Of a stretch of 64,000 nt of DNA, positions 52,201 through 64,000 are shown one piece after another. The stretch lies in contig OX336388.2 of NCBI GenBank assembly GCA_946902985.2, positions 1,695,483,978 to 1,695,547,977 on the forward strand, read 5' to 3'. The notes beneath the pieces were generated by a model that ran no database searches, was not told where the DNA came from, and saw only the letters and a program-made list of their open reading frames with translations. The stretch is from Meconema thalassinum. Lineage: Eukaryota; Arthropoda; Insecta; Orthoptera; Tettigoniidae. Each line of letters opens with the position of its first letter. Position 1 is the first letter of the stretch. A program made the position numbers and the translations under genes.

Positions 52201-55200
52201 ATTTTGATAAAGAAATTATGGCAGGTAACTGTAACATCGATACTAATTATGAGAGGTAACAGTAACTTCGATACTAATTATGACAGGTAACAGCAACTTC
52301 GTTACTAATTATGACAAGTAACTGTAATTTCAATACTAATTATGGCAGGTAACTGTAACTTCGTTACTAATTATGAGAAGTAACTGTAATTTCGATACTA
52401 ATTATGGCAGGTAACTGTAATTTCGATTCTAATTATGACAGGTAACACTAAATTCGATACTAATTATGACAGGTAACAGTAACATCGATGCTAATTATGA
52501 CAAGTAACTGTTACTTCGTTACTAAATATGACAATTAACTGTAATTTCGATACAAATTATGGCAGGTAACTAACTTCGATACTAATTATGACAGGTAATT
52601 GTAACTTCGATACAAATTATGAAAATAACTGTAATTTCGATACAAATTACGACAGGTAACTGTAACGTCGTTACTAATTATGACAAGTAACTGTAATTTC
52701 GATACAAATGATGGCAGGTAACAGTAACTTCGATACTAATTATGACAGGTATCAGTAACTTCGATACTAATTATGACAGAAAACAGTAACTTCTATAATA
52801 AATATGACAGGTAACATTAACTTCGATACTAATTATGACAAGTAACTGTAACATCGATACTAATGATGACTGGTAACTATAACTACGTTACTAATTATGA
52901 CAAGTAACTGTAATTTCGATACAAATTATGGCAGGTAACTGTAACTTCGATACTAATTATAACAAGAAACTCTAACTTCGTTACTAATTATGACAAGTAA
53001 CTGTAATTTTGATAAAAAATAATGTAAGTAACTGTAACCTCAATACTAATTATGACAGGTAACAGTAACTTCGATAGTAATTATGACAAGTAACTGTAAC
53101 TTCGTTACTAATTATGACAAGTAACTGTAATTTCGATACAAATTATGGCAGGTAACTCTAACTTCGTTATTAATTATGACAAGTAACAGTAACTTCGTTT
53201 CTAATTATGACATGTAACAGTAACTTTGATACTTATTATGACAGGTAACTGTAACTTCGATACTAATTATGACAGGTAACTGTAACTTCGGTACTAATAA
53301 TGACAAGTAACTGTAACTTCGATAAAAATTATGACAGGTAACAGTTACTTCGATAATAATTATGACTGGTAACTGGAACTTCGTTACTAATTATGACAAG
53401 TAACTGTAATTTCGATACAAATAATGGCAGGTAACTGTAACTTCGATACTAATTATGACAGGTAACAGTAACTTCGATACTAATTATGATAGTTACTGTA
53501 ACTTCGATACTAATTATGACAGGTAACTGTAACTTCGATACTAATTATGACAAGTAACTCTAACTTCGTTACTAATTATGACAAGTAACTGTAATTTTGA
53601 TAAAAAATTATGGCAGGTAACTTTAACATCGATACTAATTATGAGAGGTAACAGTAACTTCGATACTAATTATGACAGGTAACAGCAACTTCGTTACTAA
53701 TTATGACAAGTAACTGTAATTTCAATACTAATTATGGCAGGTAACTGTAACTTCGTTACTAATTATGAGAAGTAACTGTAATTTCCATACTAATTATGGC
53801 AGGTAACTGTAATTTCGATTCTAATTATGACAGGTAACAGTAACTTCGATACTAATTATGACAAGTAACTGTAACTTCGATACTAATTATGACAGTTAAC
53901 TGTAACTTCGTTACAAATAAGACAAGTAACTGTAATTTCGATACAAATTATGGCAGGTTACTGTAACTTCGATACTAATTATGACAGGTAACAGAAACAT
54001 CGATACTAATTATGACAGGTAACAGTAACATCGATACTAATTATGACAAGTAACTGTTACTTCGTTACTAAATATGACAAGTAAATGTAATTTCGATACA
54101 AATTATGGCAGGTAACTAACTTCGATAATAATTATGACAGGTAACTGTAACTTCGATACTATTTATGACAAATAACTGTAATTTTGATACAAATTATGAC
54201 AGGTAACTGTAACTTCGTTACTAATTAGGACAAGTAACTGTAATTTCGATACAAATGATGGCAGGTAACTGTAACTTCGATACTAATTATGACAGGTAAC
54301 AGTAACTTCGATACTAATTATGACAGAAAACAGTATCTTCGATACTAAATATGACAGGTAACAGTAACTTCGATACTAATTATGGCAGGTAACTGTAACT
54401 TTGATACTAATTATGACAGTAAACTGTATATTCGTTACTAATTATGACAAGTAACTGTAATTTTGATACAAATTATGGCAGGTAACTGTAACTTCGATAC
54501 TATTTATGACACGTAACATTAACTTCGATACTAATTATGACAAGTAACTGCAACTTCGATACTAATGATGACAGGTAACTATAACTACGTTACTAATCAT
54601 GACAAGTATCTGTAATTTCGATACAAATTATGGCAGGTAACTGTAACTTCGATACTAATTATGACAAGAAACTCTAACTTCGTTACTAATTATGACAAGT
54701 AACTGTAATTTTGATAAAAAATAATGTAAGTAACTGTAACTTCAATACTAATTATGACAGGTAACAGTAACTTCGATAGTAATTATGACAAGTAACTGTG
54801 ACTTCGTTACTAATAATGACAAGTAACAGTAATTTCGATACAAATTATGGCAGGTAACTCTAACTTCGTTACTAATTATGACAAGTAACAGTAACTTCCT
54901 TTCTAATTATGACTTTGATACTTATTATGACAGGTAATTGTAACTTCGATACTAATTATGACAGGTAGCTGTAACTTCGGTACTAATTATGACAAGTAAC
55001 TGTAATTTCGATAAAAATTATGACAGGTAACAGTTACTTCGATAATAATTATGACAAGTAACTGTAACTTCGATACTAATTATGACAGGTAACTGTAACT
55101 TCGATACTAATTATGACAAGTAACTCTAACTTCGTTACTAATTATGACAAGTAACTGTTATTTTGATAAAAAATTATGGCAGGTAACTTTAACATCGATA

Positions 55201-56700
55201 CTAATTATGAGAGGTAACAGTAACTTCGATACTAATTATGACAGGTAACAGCAACTTCGTTACTAATTATGACAAGTAACTGTAATTTCAATACTAATTA
55301 TGGCAGGTAACTGTAACTTCGTTACTAATTATGAGAAGTAACTGTAATTTCCATACTAATTATGGCAGGTAACTGTACTTTCGATTCTAATTATGACAGG
55401 TAACAGTAACTTCGATAATAATTATGACAAGTAACTGGAACTTCGTTACTAATTATGACAAGTAACTGTAATTTCGATACAAATAATGGCAGGTAACTGT
55501 AACTTCGATACTAATTATGACAGGTAACAGTAACTTCGATACTAATTATGATAGTAACTGTAACTTCGATACTAATTATGACAGGTAACTGTAACTTCGA
55601 TACTAATTAAGACAAGTAACTCTAACTTCGTTACTAATTATGACAAGTAACTGTTATTTTGATAAAAATTATGGCAGGTAACTTTAACATCGATACTAAT
55701 TATGAGAGGTAACAGTAACTTCGATACTAATTATGACAGGTAACTGTAACTTCGTAACTAATTAATACAAGAAACTGTAATTTCGATACAAATTATGGCA
55801 GGTTACTGTTACTTCGATACTAATTATGACAGGTAACAGTAACTACGATACTAATTGTGACAGGTAACAGTAACATCGATACTAATTATGACAAGTAACT
55901 GTTACTTCTTTACTGAATATGACAAGTAACTGTAATTTCGATACAAATTATGGCAGGTAACTGTAATTTCGATACTAATTATGACAGGTAACTGTAACTT
56001 CGATAATAATTATGAAAAATAACTGTAATTTCGATACAAATTATGGCAGGTAACTGTAACTTCGTTACTGATTATGACAGGTAACTGTAATTTCGATACA
56101 AATTATGGCAGGTAACAGTACCTTCGATACTAATTATGACTGGTAACTGTAACTTCGATACTAATTATGACAAGGAACTGTAATTTCGATACAAATTATG
56201 GCAGGTAACTGTAACTTCGATACTAATTATGACAGGTAACAGTAACTTCGATACTAATTATGACAAGTAACTATAACTTCGATACAAATGATGGCGGGTA
56301 ACTGTACCTTCGATACTAATTATGACAGAAAACAGTAACTTCGATACTAAATATGACAGGTAACAGTAACTTCGATACTAATTATGGCAGGTAAATGTAA
56401 CTTCGATACTAATTATGACAGTAAACTGTAACTTCGATACTAATTATGACAGGTAACTGTTACTTCGTTACTAATTATGACAAGTAACTGTAACTTCGAT
56501 ACAAATTATGGCAGGTAACTGTAACTTCGATACTTATTATGACAGGTAACAGTAACTTCGGTACTAATTATGACAAGTAACTATAACTTCGATACAAATT
56601 ATGACAGGTAACTGTAACTTCGATACTAATTATGACAAGAAACTCTAACTTCGTTACTAATTATGACAAGTAACTGTAATTTTGATAAAAAATTATGGTA

Positions 56701-59700
56701 GGTAACTGTAACTTCAATACTAATTATGACAGGTAACAGTAGCTTCCATACTAATTATGACAGGTAACGGTAACTCCGTTACTAATTATGACAAGTAACT
56801 TTAATTTCGGTACTAATTATGGCAGGTAACTGTAACTTCGATACTAATTATGACAAGTCCCTGTAATTTCGATACAAATTATGGCAGATAACTGTAACTT
56901 TGATACTAATTATGACAAGTTACTGTAACTTCGATACTAATTATGACAGGAAACTGTAACTTCGTTACTAATTATGACAAGTAACTGTAATTTCGATACA
57001 AATTATGACAGGTAACTGTAACTTTGTTACTAATTATGACAAGTAACTGTAATTTCGATACAAATTATGGCAAGTAACAGTACCTTCGATACTAATTATG
57101 ACTGGTAACTGTAACTTCGATACTAATTATGACAAGGAACTGTAATTTCGATACAAATTATGTCAGGTAATTGTAACTTCGATAACAATTATGACAGGTA
57201 ACAGTAACATCGATACTAATTATGACAAGTAACTATAACTTCGATACAAATTATGACAGGTAACTGTAACTTGGATACTAATTATGACAAGAAACTCTAC
57301 CTTCGTTAATAATTATGACAAGTAACTGTAATTTTGATAAAAATTATGGTAGGTAACTGTAACTTCAATACTAATTATGACAGGTAACAGTAACTTCGAT
57401 ACTAATTATGACAGGTAACTGTAACTTCGTTACTAATTAATACAAGTAACTTTAATTTCGATACTAATTATGGCAGGTAACTGTAACTTCGTTACTAATT
57501 ATGACAAGTCCCTGTAATTTCGATACAAATTATGACTGGTAACTGTAACATCGATACTAATTATGACAAGGAACTGTAATTTCGATACTAATTATGGCAG
57601 GTAACTGTAACTTCGATACTTATTATGACAGGTAACTGTAACTTCGATAATAATTATGACAAGTAACTGTAACTTCGATACTAATTATGACAGGTAACTG
57701 TAACTTCGTTACTAATTATGACAAGTAACTGTAATTTCGATACAAATTTTGGCAGGTAACTGTAACTGCGATACTAATTATGACAGGTAACAGTGACTTC
57801 GATACTAATTATGACAAGTAACTGTAACTTCGATACTAATTATGACAGGTAACTGTAACTTCGCTATTAATTATGACAAGTAAATGTAATTTCGATACAA
57901 ATTATGGCAGGTAACTGTAACTTCGATACTAATTATGGCAGGTAACTGTAACTTCGATACTAATTATGAGAGGAAACAGTTACTTCGATACTAATTATGA
58001 CAGGTAACTGCAACTTCGTTACTAATTAAGACATGTAACTGTAATTTCAATACTAATTAAGGCAGGTAACTGTAACTTCGTTACTAATTATGAGAAGTAA
58101 CTGTAATTTCGATACAAATTATGGCTGGCCACTGTAATTTCGATTCTAATTATGACAGGTAACAGTAACTTCGATACTAATTATGACAAGTAACTGTAAC
58201 TTCGATACTAATTATGACAAGTAACTGTAACTTCGATACTAATTATGACAGGTAATTGTATCTTCGTTACTAATTATGACAAGTAACTGTAATTTCGATG
58301 CAAATTTTGGCAGGTAACTGTAACTTCGATACTAATTATGACAGGTAACAGTAACTTCGATACTAATTATGACAAGTTACAGTAACTTCGATACTAATTA
58401 TGACAGGTAACTGTAACTTCGTTACTATTTATGACAAGTAACTGTAATTTCGATACAAATTATGGCAGGTAACTGTAACTTCGATACTAATTATGGCAGG
58501 TAACTGTAACTTCGATACTAATTATGAGAGGTAACAGTAACTTCGATACTAATTATGACAGGCAACTGCAACATCGTTACTAATTATGACAACTAACAGT
58601 AACTTCGTTTCTAATTATGACATGTAACAGTAACATTGATATTTATTATGACAGGTAACTGTAACTTCGATACTAATTATGACAGGTAACTGTAACTTCG
58701 GTACTAATTATGACAAAAAACTCTAACTTCGTTACTAATTATGACAAGTAACTGTAATTTTGTTAAAAAATAATGTAAGTAACTGTAACTTCAATACTAA
58801 TTATGACAGGTAACAGTAACTTCGATAGTAATTATGACAAGTAACTGTAACTTCGTTACTAATTATGACAAGTAACTGTAATTTCGATACAAATTATGGC
58901 AGGTAACTCTAACTTCGTTACTAATTATGACAAGTAAAAGTAACTTCCTTTCTAATTATGACATGTAACACTAACTTTGATAATTATTATGACAGGTGAC
59001 TGTAACTTCGATACTAATTATGACAGGTAACTGTAACTTCGGTACTAATTATGACAAGTAACTGTAATTTCGATAAAAATTATGACAGGTAACAGTTACT
59101 TCGATAATAATTATGACAAGTAACTGGAACTTCGTTACTAATTATGACAAGTAACTGTAATTTCGATACAAATAATGGCAGGTAACTGTAACTTCGATAC
59201 TAATTATGACAGGTAACAGTAACTTCGATACTAATTATGATAGTAACTGTAACTTCGATACTAATTATGACAGGTAACTGTAACTTCGATACTAATTATG
59301 ACAAGTAACTCTAACTTCGTTACTAATTATGACAAGTAACTGTTATTTTGATAAAATATTAAGGCAGGTAACTTTAACATCGATACTAATTATGAGAGGT
59401 AACAGTAACTTCGATACTAATTATGACAGGTAACAGCAACTTCGTTACTAATTATGACAAGTAACTGTAATTTCAATACTAATTATGGCAGGTAACTGTA
59501 ACTTCGTTACTAATTATGAGAAGTAACTGTAATTTCCATACTAATTATAGCAGGTAACTGTACTTTCGATTCTAATTATGACAGGTTACAGTAACTTCGA
59601 TAATAATTATGACAGGTAACAGTTACTTCGTTACTAATTATGACAAGTAACTGTAATTTCGATACAAATTATGGCAGGTAACTGTAACTTCGATACTTAT

Positions 59701-59707
59701 TTTGGTA
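56701..59707. repeat. 97-mer higher-order unit R1 (3,007 bp)
   Basis: First of three tandem units in super-repeat copy B. The landmark GGTAATTGTAAC near 57166 recurs at 60172 and 63179. Homology between units starts at the GGTAACTGTAAC at 56701; to its left the monomers differ (TTGATAAAAAATTATGGTA here, TACTTATTTTGGTA before R2 and R3). Confidence 0.88.
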
Positions 59708-62700
59708 GGTAACTGTAACTTCATACTAATTATGACAGGTAACAGTAACTTCCATACTAATTATGACAGGTAACTGTATCTTCGTTACTAATTATGACAA
59801 GTAACTTTAATTTCGGTACTAATTATGGCAGGTAACTGTAACTTCGTTACTAATTATGACAAGTCCCTGTAATTTCGATACAAATTATGGCAGGTAACTG
59901 TAACTTCGATACTAATTATGACAAGTAACAGTAGCTTCGATACTAATTATGACAGGAAACTGTAACTTCGTTACTAATTATGACAAGTAACTGTAATTTC
60001 GATACAAATTTTGACAGGTAACTGTAACTTTGTTACTAATTATGATAAGTAACTGTAATTTCGATACAAATTATGGCAGGTAACAGTACCTTCGATACTA
60101 ATTATGACTGGTAACTGTAACTTCGATACTAATTATGACAAGGAACTGTAATTTCGATACAAATTATGTCAGGTAATTGTAACTTCGATAACAATTATGA
60201 CAGGTAACAGTAACATCGATACTAATTATGACAAGTAACTATAACTTCGATACAAATTATGACAGGTAACTGTAACTTGGATACTAATTATGACAAGAAA
60301 CTCTACCTTCGTTAATAATTATGACAAGTAACTGTAATTTTGATAAAAATTATGGTAGGTAACTGTAACTTCAATACTAATTATGACAGGTAACAGTAAC
60401 TTCGATACTAATTATGACAGGTAACTGTAACTTCGTTACTAATTAATACAAGTAACTTTAATTTCGATACTAATTATGGCAGGTAACTGTAACTTCGTTA
60501 CTAATTATGACAAGTCCCTGTAATTTCGATACAAATTATGACTGGTAACTGTAACATCGATACTAATTATGACAAGGAACTGTAATTTCGATACTAATTA
60601 TGGCAGGTAACTGTAACTTCGATACTTATTATGACAGGTAACTGTAACTTCGATAATAATTATGACAAGTAACTGTAACTTCGATACTAATTATGACAGG
60701 TAACTGTAACTTCGTTACTAATTATGACAAGTAACTGTAATTTCGATACAAATTTTGGCAGGTAACTGTAACTGCGATACTAATTATGACAGGTAACAGT
60801 GACTTCGATACTAATTATGACAAGTAACTGTAACTTCGATACTAATTATGACAGGTAACTGTAACTTCGCTATTAATTATGACAAGTAAATGTAATTTCG
60901 ATACAAATTATGGCAGGTAACTGTAACTTCGATACTAATTATGGCAGGTAACTGTAACTTCGATACTAATTATGAGAGGAAACAGTTACTTCGATACTAA
61001 TTATGACAGGTAACTGCAACTTCGTTACTAATTAAGACAAGTAACTGTAATTTCAATACTTATTAAGGCAGGTAACTGTAACTTCGTTACTAATTATGAG
61101 AAGTAACTGTAATTTCGATACAAATTATGGCTGGCCACTGTAATTTCGATTCTAATTATGACAGGTAACAGTAACTTCGATACTAATTATGACAAGTAAC
61201 TGTAACTTCGATACTAATTATGACAAGTAACTGTAACTTCGATACTAATTATGACAGGTAATTGTATCTTCGTTACTAATTATGACAAGTAACTGTAATT
61301 TCGATGCAAATTTTGGCAGGTAACTGTAACTTCGATACTAATTATGACAGGTAACAGTAACTTCGATACTAATTATGACAAGTTACAGTAACTTCGATAC
61401 TAATTATGACAGGTAACTGTAACTTCGTTACTATTTATGACAAGTAACTGTAATTTCGATACAAATTATGGCAGGTAACTGTAACTTCGATACTAATTAT
61501 GGCAGGTAACTGTAACTTCGATACTAATTATGAGAGGTAACAGTAACTTCGATACTAATTATGACAGGCAACTGCAACATCGTTACTAATTATGACAACT
61601 AACAGTAACTTCGTTTCTAATTATGACATGTAACAGTAACATTGATACTTATTATGACAGGTAACTGTAACTTCGATACTAATTATGACAGGTAACTGTA
61701 ACTTCGGTACTAATTATGACAAAAAACTCTAACTTCGTTACTAATTATGACAAGTAACTGTAATTTTGTTAAAAAATAATGTAAGTAACTGTAACTTCAA
61801 TACTAATTATGACAGGTAACAGTAACTTCGATAGTAATTATGACAAGTAACTGTAACTTCGTTACTAATTATGACAAGTAACTGTAATTTCGATACAAAT
61901 TATGGCAGGTAACTCTAACTTCGTTACTAATTATGACAAGTAAAAGTAACTTCCTTTCTAATTATGACATATAACACTAACTTTGATAATTATTATGACA
62001 GGTGACTGTAACTTCGATACTAATTATGACAGGTAACTGTAACTTCGGTACTAATTATGACAAGTAACTGTAATTTCGATAAAAATTATGACAGGTAACA
62101 GTTACTTCGATAATAATTATGACAAGTAACTGGAACTTCGTTACTAATTATGACAAGTAACTGTAATTTCGATACAAATAATGGCAGGTAACTGTAACTT
62201 CGATACTAATTATGACAGGTAACAGTAACTTCGATACTAATTATGATAGTAACTGTAACTTCGATACTAATTATGACAGGTAACTGTAACTTCGATACTA
62301 ATTATGACAAGTAACTCTAACTTCGTTACTAATTATGACAAGTAACTGTTATTTTGATAAAATATTAAGGCAGGTAACATTAACATCGATACTAATTATG
62401 AGAGGTAACAGTAACTTCGATACTAATTATGACAGGTAACAGCAACTTCGTTACTAATTATGACAAGTAACTGTAATTTCAATACTAATTATGGCAGGTA
62501 ACTGTAACTTCGTTACTAATTATGAGAAGTAACTGTAATTTCCATACTAATTATAGCAGGTAACTGTACTTTCGATTCTAATTATGACAGGTTACAGTAA
62601 CTTCGATAATAATTATGACAGGTAACAGTTACTTCGTTACTAATTATGACAAGTAACTGTAATTTCGATACAAATTATGGCAGGTAACTGTAACTTCGAT

Positions 62701-62713
62701 ACTTATTTTGGTA
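59708..62713. repeat. 97-mer higher-order unit R2 (3,006 bp)
   Basis: Second tandem unit, one base shorter than R1 because CTTCAATAC has become CTTCATAC near 59727. It shares with R1 the GATAACAATT variant (60187) that is absent from R3. Confidence 0.9.
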
Positions 62714-64000
62714 GGTAACTGTAACTTCAATACTAATTATGACAGGTAACAGTAACTTCCATACTAATTATGACAGGTAACTGTATCTTCGTTACTAATT
62801 ATGACAAGTAACTTTAATTTCGGTACTAATTATGGCAGGTAACTGTAACTTCGTTACTAATTATGACAAGTCCCTGTAATTTCGATACAAATTATGGCAG
62901 GTAACTGTAACTTCGATACTAATTATGACAAGTAACAGTAGCTTCGATACTAATTATGACAGGAAACTGTAACTTCGTTACTAATTATGACAAGTAACTG
63001 TAATTTCGATACAAATTTTGACAGGTAACTGTAACTTTGTTACTAATTATGATAAGTAACTGTAATTTCGATACAAATTATGGCAGGTAACAGTACCTTC
63101 GATACTAATTATGACTGGTAACTGTAACTTCGATACTAATTATGACAAGGAACTGTAATTTCGATACAAATTATGTCAGGTAATTGTAACTTCGATACTA
63201 ATTATGACAGGTAACAGTAACATCGATACTAATTATGACAAGTAACTATAACTTCGATACAAATTATGACAGGTAACTGTAACTTCGATACTAATTATGA
63301 CAAGAAACTCTACCTTCGTTAATAATTATGACAAGTATCTGTAATTTTGATAAAAATTATGGTAGGTAACTGTAACTTCAATACTAAATATGACAGGTAA
63401 CAGTAACTTCGATACTAATTATGACAGGTAACGGTAACTTCGTTACTAATTAATACAAGTAACTTTAATTTCGATACTAATTATGGCAGGTAACTGTAAC
63501 TTCGTTACTAATTATGACAAGTCCCTGTAATTTCGATACAAATTATGACTGGTAACTGTAACTTCGTTACTAATTATGACAAGGAACTGTAATTTCGATA
63601 CTAATTATGGCAGGTAACTGTAACTTCGATACTAATTATGACAGGTAACTGTAACTTCGATACTAATTATGGCAAGTAACTGTAACTTCGATACTAATTA
63701 TGACAGGTAACTGTAACTTCGTTACTAATTATGACAAGTAACTGTAATTTCGATACAAATTTTGGCAGGTAACTGTAACTGCGATACTAATTATGACAGG
63801 TAACAGTGACTTCGATACTAATTATGACAAGTAACTGTAACATCGATACTAATTATGACAGGTAACTGTAACTTCGCTATTAATTATGACAAGTAACTGT
63901 AATTTCGATACAAATTATGGCAGGTAACGGTAACTTCGATACTAATTATGGTAGGTAACTGTAACTTCGATACTAATTATGAGAGGAAACAGTAACTTCG
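62714..64000. repeat. 97-mer higher-order unit R3 (partial, runs off the window)
   Basis: Third unit, with TACTTATTTTGGTAGG at its left border as in R2 (3,006-bp spacing). At 63193 it has GATACTAATT in place of GATAACAATT, as does the corresponding end of super-repeat copy A. Confidence 0.88.

Larger units (their letters stand above)
46856..63700. repeat. 13.9-kb super-repeat, copy B (with an extra 3,006-bp unit)
   Basis: Follows copy A through 56106 (empty LINE site) and beyond. It then has three copies of the 3,006-bp unit where copy A has two. The end of copy A (CTTCGATACTAATTATGAC after GGTAATTGTAA near 46335, GTTAC before GACAAGG near 46725, GGCAAG near 46825) matches the third unit (63181-63700) better than the second (60174 onward), so the extra unit is internal. 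The right limit is uncertain. Confidence 0.75.
42950..64000. repeat. 31-bp satellite array, right block
   Basis: The same 31-bp family resumes in phase with the left flank of the LINE fragment and continues to the end of the window. It is organised by the 13.9-kb super-repeat and the 3,006-bp units. No gene or unrelated insert is seen. Confidence 0.97.

Noticed and set aside
1..64000. Centromere-protein-B-type box in the TTCGATAC region
   Set aside because: Only TTCG agrees; the required downstream A and CGGG are missing in all variants I checked by eye.
1..64000. Telomeric repeats
   Set aside because: No TTAGG, TTAGGG or similar short tandem runs; the GGTAAC words are parts of the 31-bp monomer.

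Overview
The window is almost entirely eukaryotic satellite DNA. About 60.0 kb of the 64 kb is one uninterrupted head-to-tail family of 31-bp monomers, roughly 1,900 copies at about 32% GC. Two non-LTR retrotransposon insertions break it, both on the minus strand: a 3.17-kb element with an intact 985-residue endonuclease/reverse transcriptase ORF (19835-23005), and a 795-bp 5'-truncated 3' end of a second, unrelated element (42155-42949). I see no host gene, tRNA, rRNA or CRISPR array. The satellite, the LINE biology and the lack of ordinary genes point to an animal nuclear genome, probably pericentromeric or other heterochromatin. The C-terminal region of the second element resembles LINEs common in arthropods, so an arthropod is my best guess, with low confidence.

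Layout. (1) 1-15.6 kb: nearly identical higher-order units of about 3,041 bp (98 monomers), including one unit enlarged to 4,254 bp by an internal duplication. (2) 15.6-19.8 kb: a more diverged edge in which about 1.2 kb is repeated about 2.8 kb further on and a fragment of the 98-mer unit reappears. (3) 19.8-23.0 kb: the intact LINE, flanked by a 10-bp target-site duplication. (4) 23.0-32.9 kb: satellite with a different organisation, including a 1,020-bp spaced duplication and a block repeated about 6.2 kb away. (5) 32.9-64 kb: a super-repeat with a period of about 13.9 kb, of which two copies are visible. The second contains three copies of a 3,006-bp (97-monomer) unit where the first has two, the first of them shortened. 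The truncated LINE sits in the first super-repeat copy only; the second keeps the exact empty site.

The repeat is therefore organised on four scales (31 bp, dimer/trimer classes, about 3 kb, about 14 kb). Parts of the left 98-mer and right 97-mer units carry the same monomer subtypes in the same order, so both probably descend from one ancestral unit and were then homogenised separately. Because 31 is not a multiple of three and each monomer carries stop triplets, no long reading frame can survive in the arrays. All alignments and distances were made by eye from landmark variants; percent identities were not computed.
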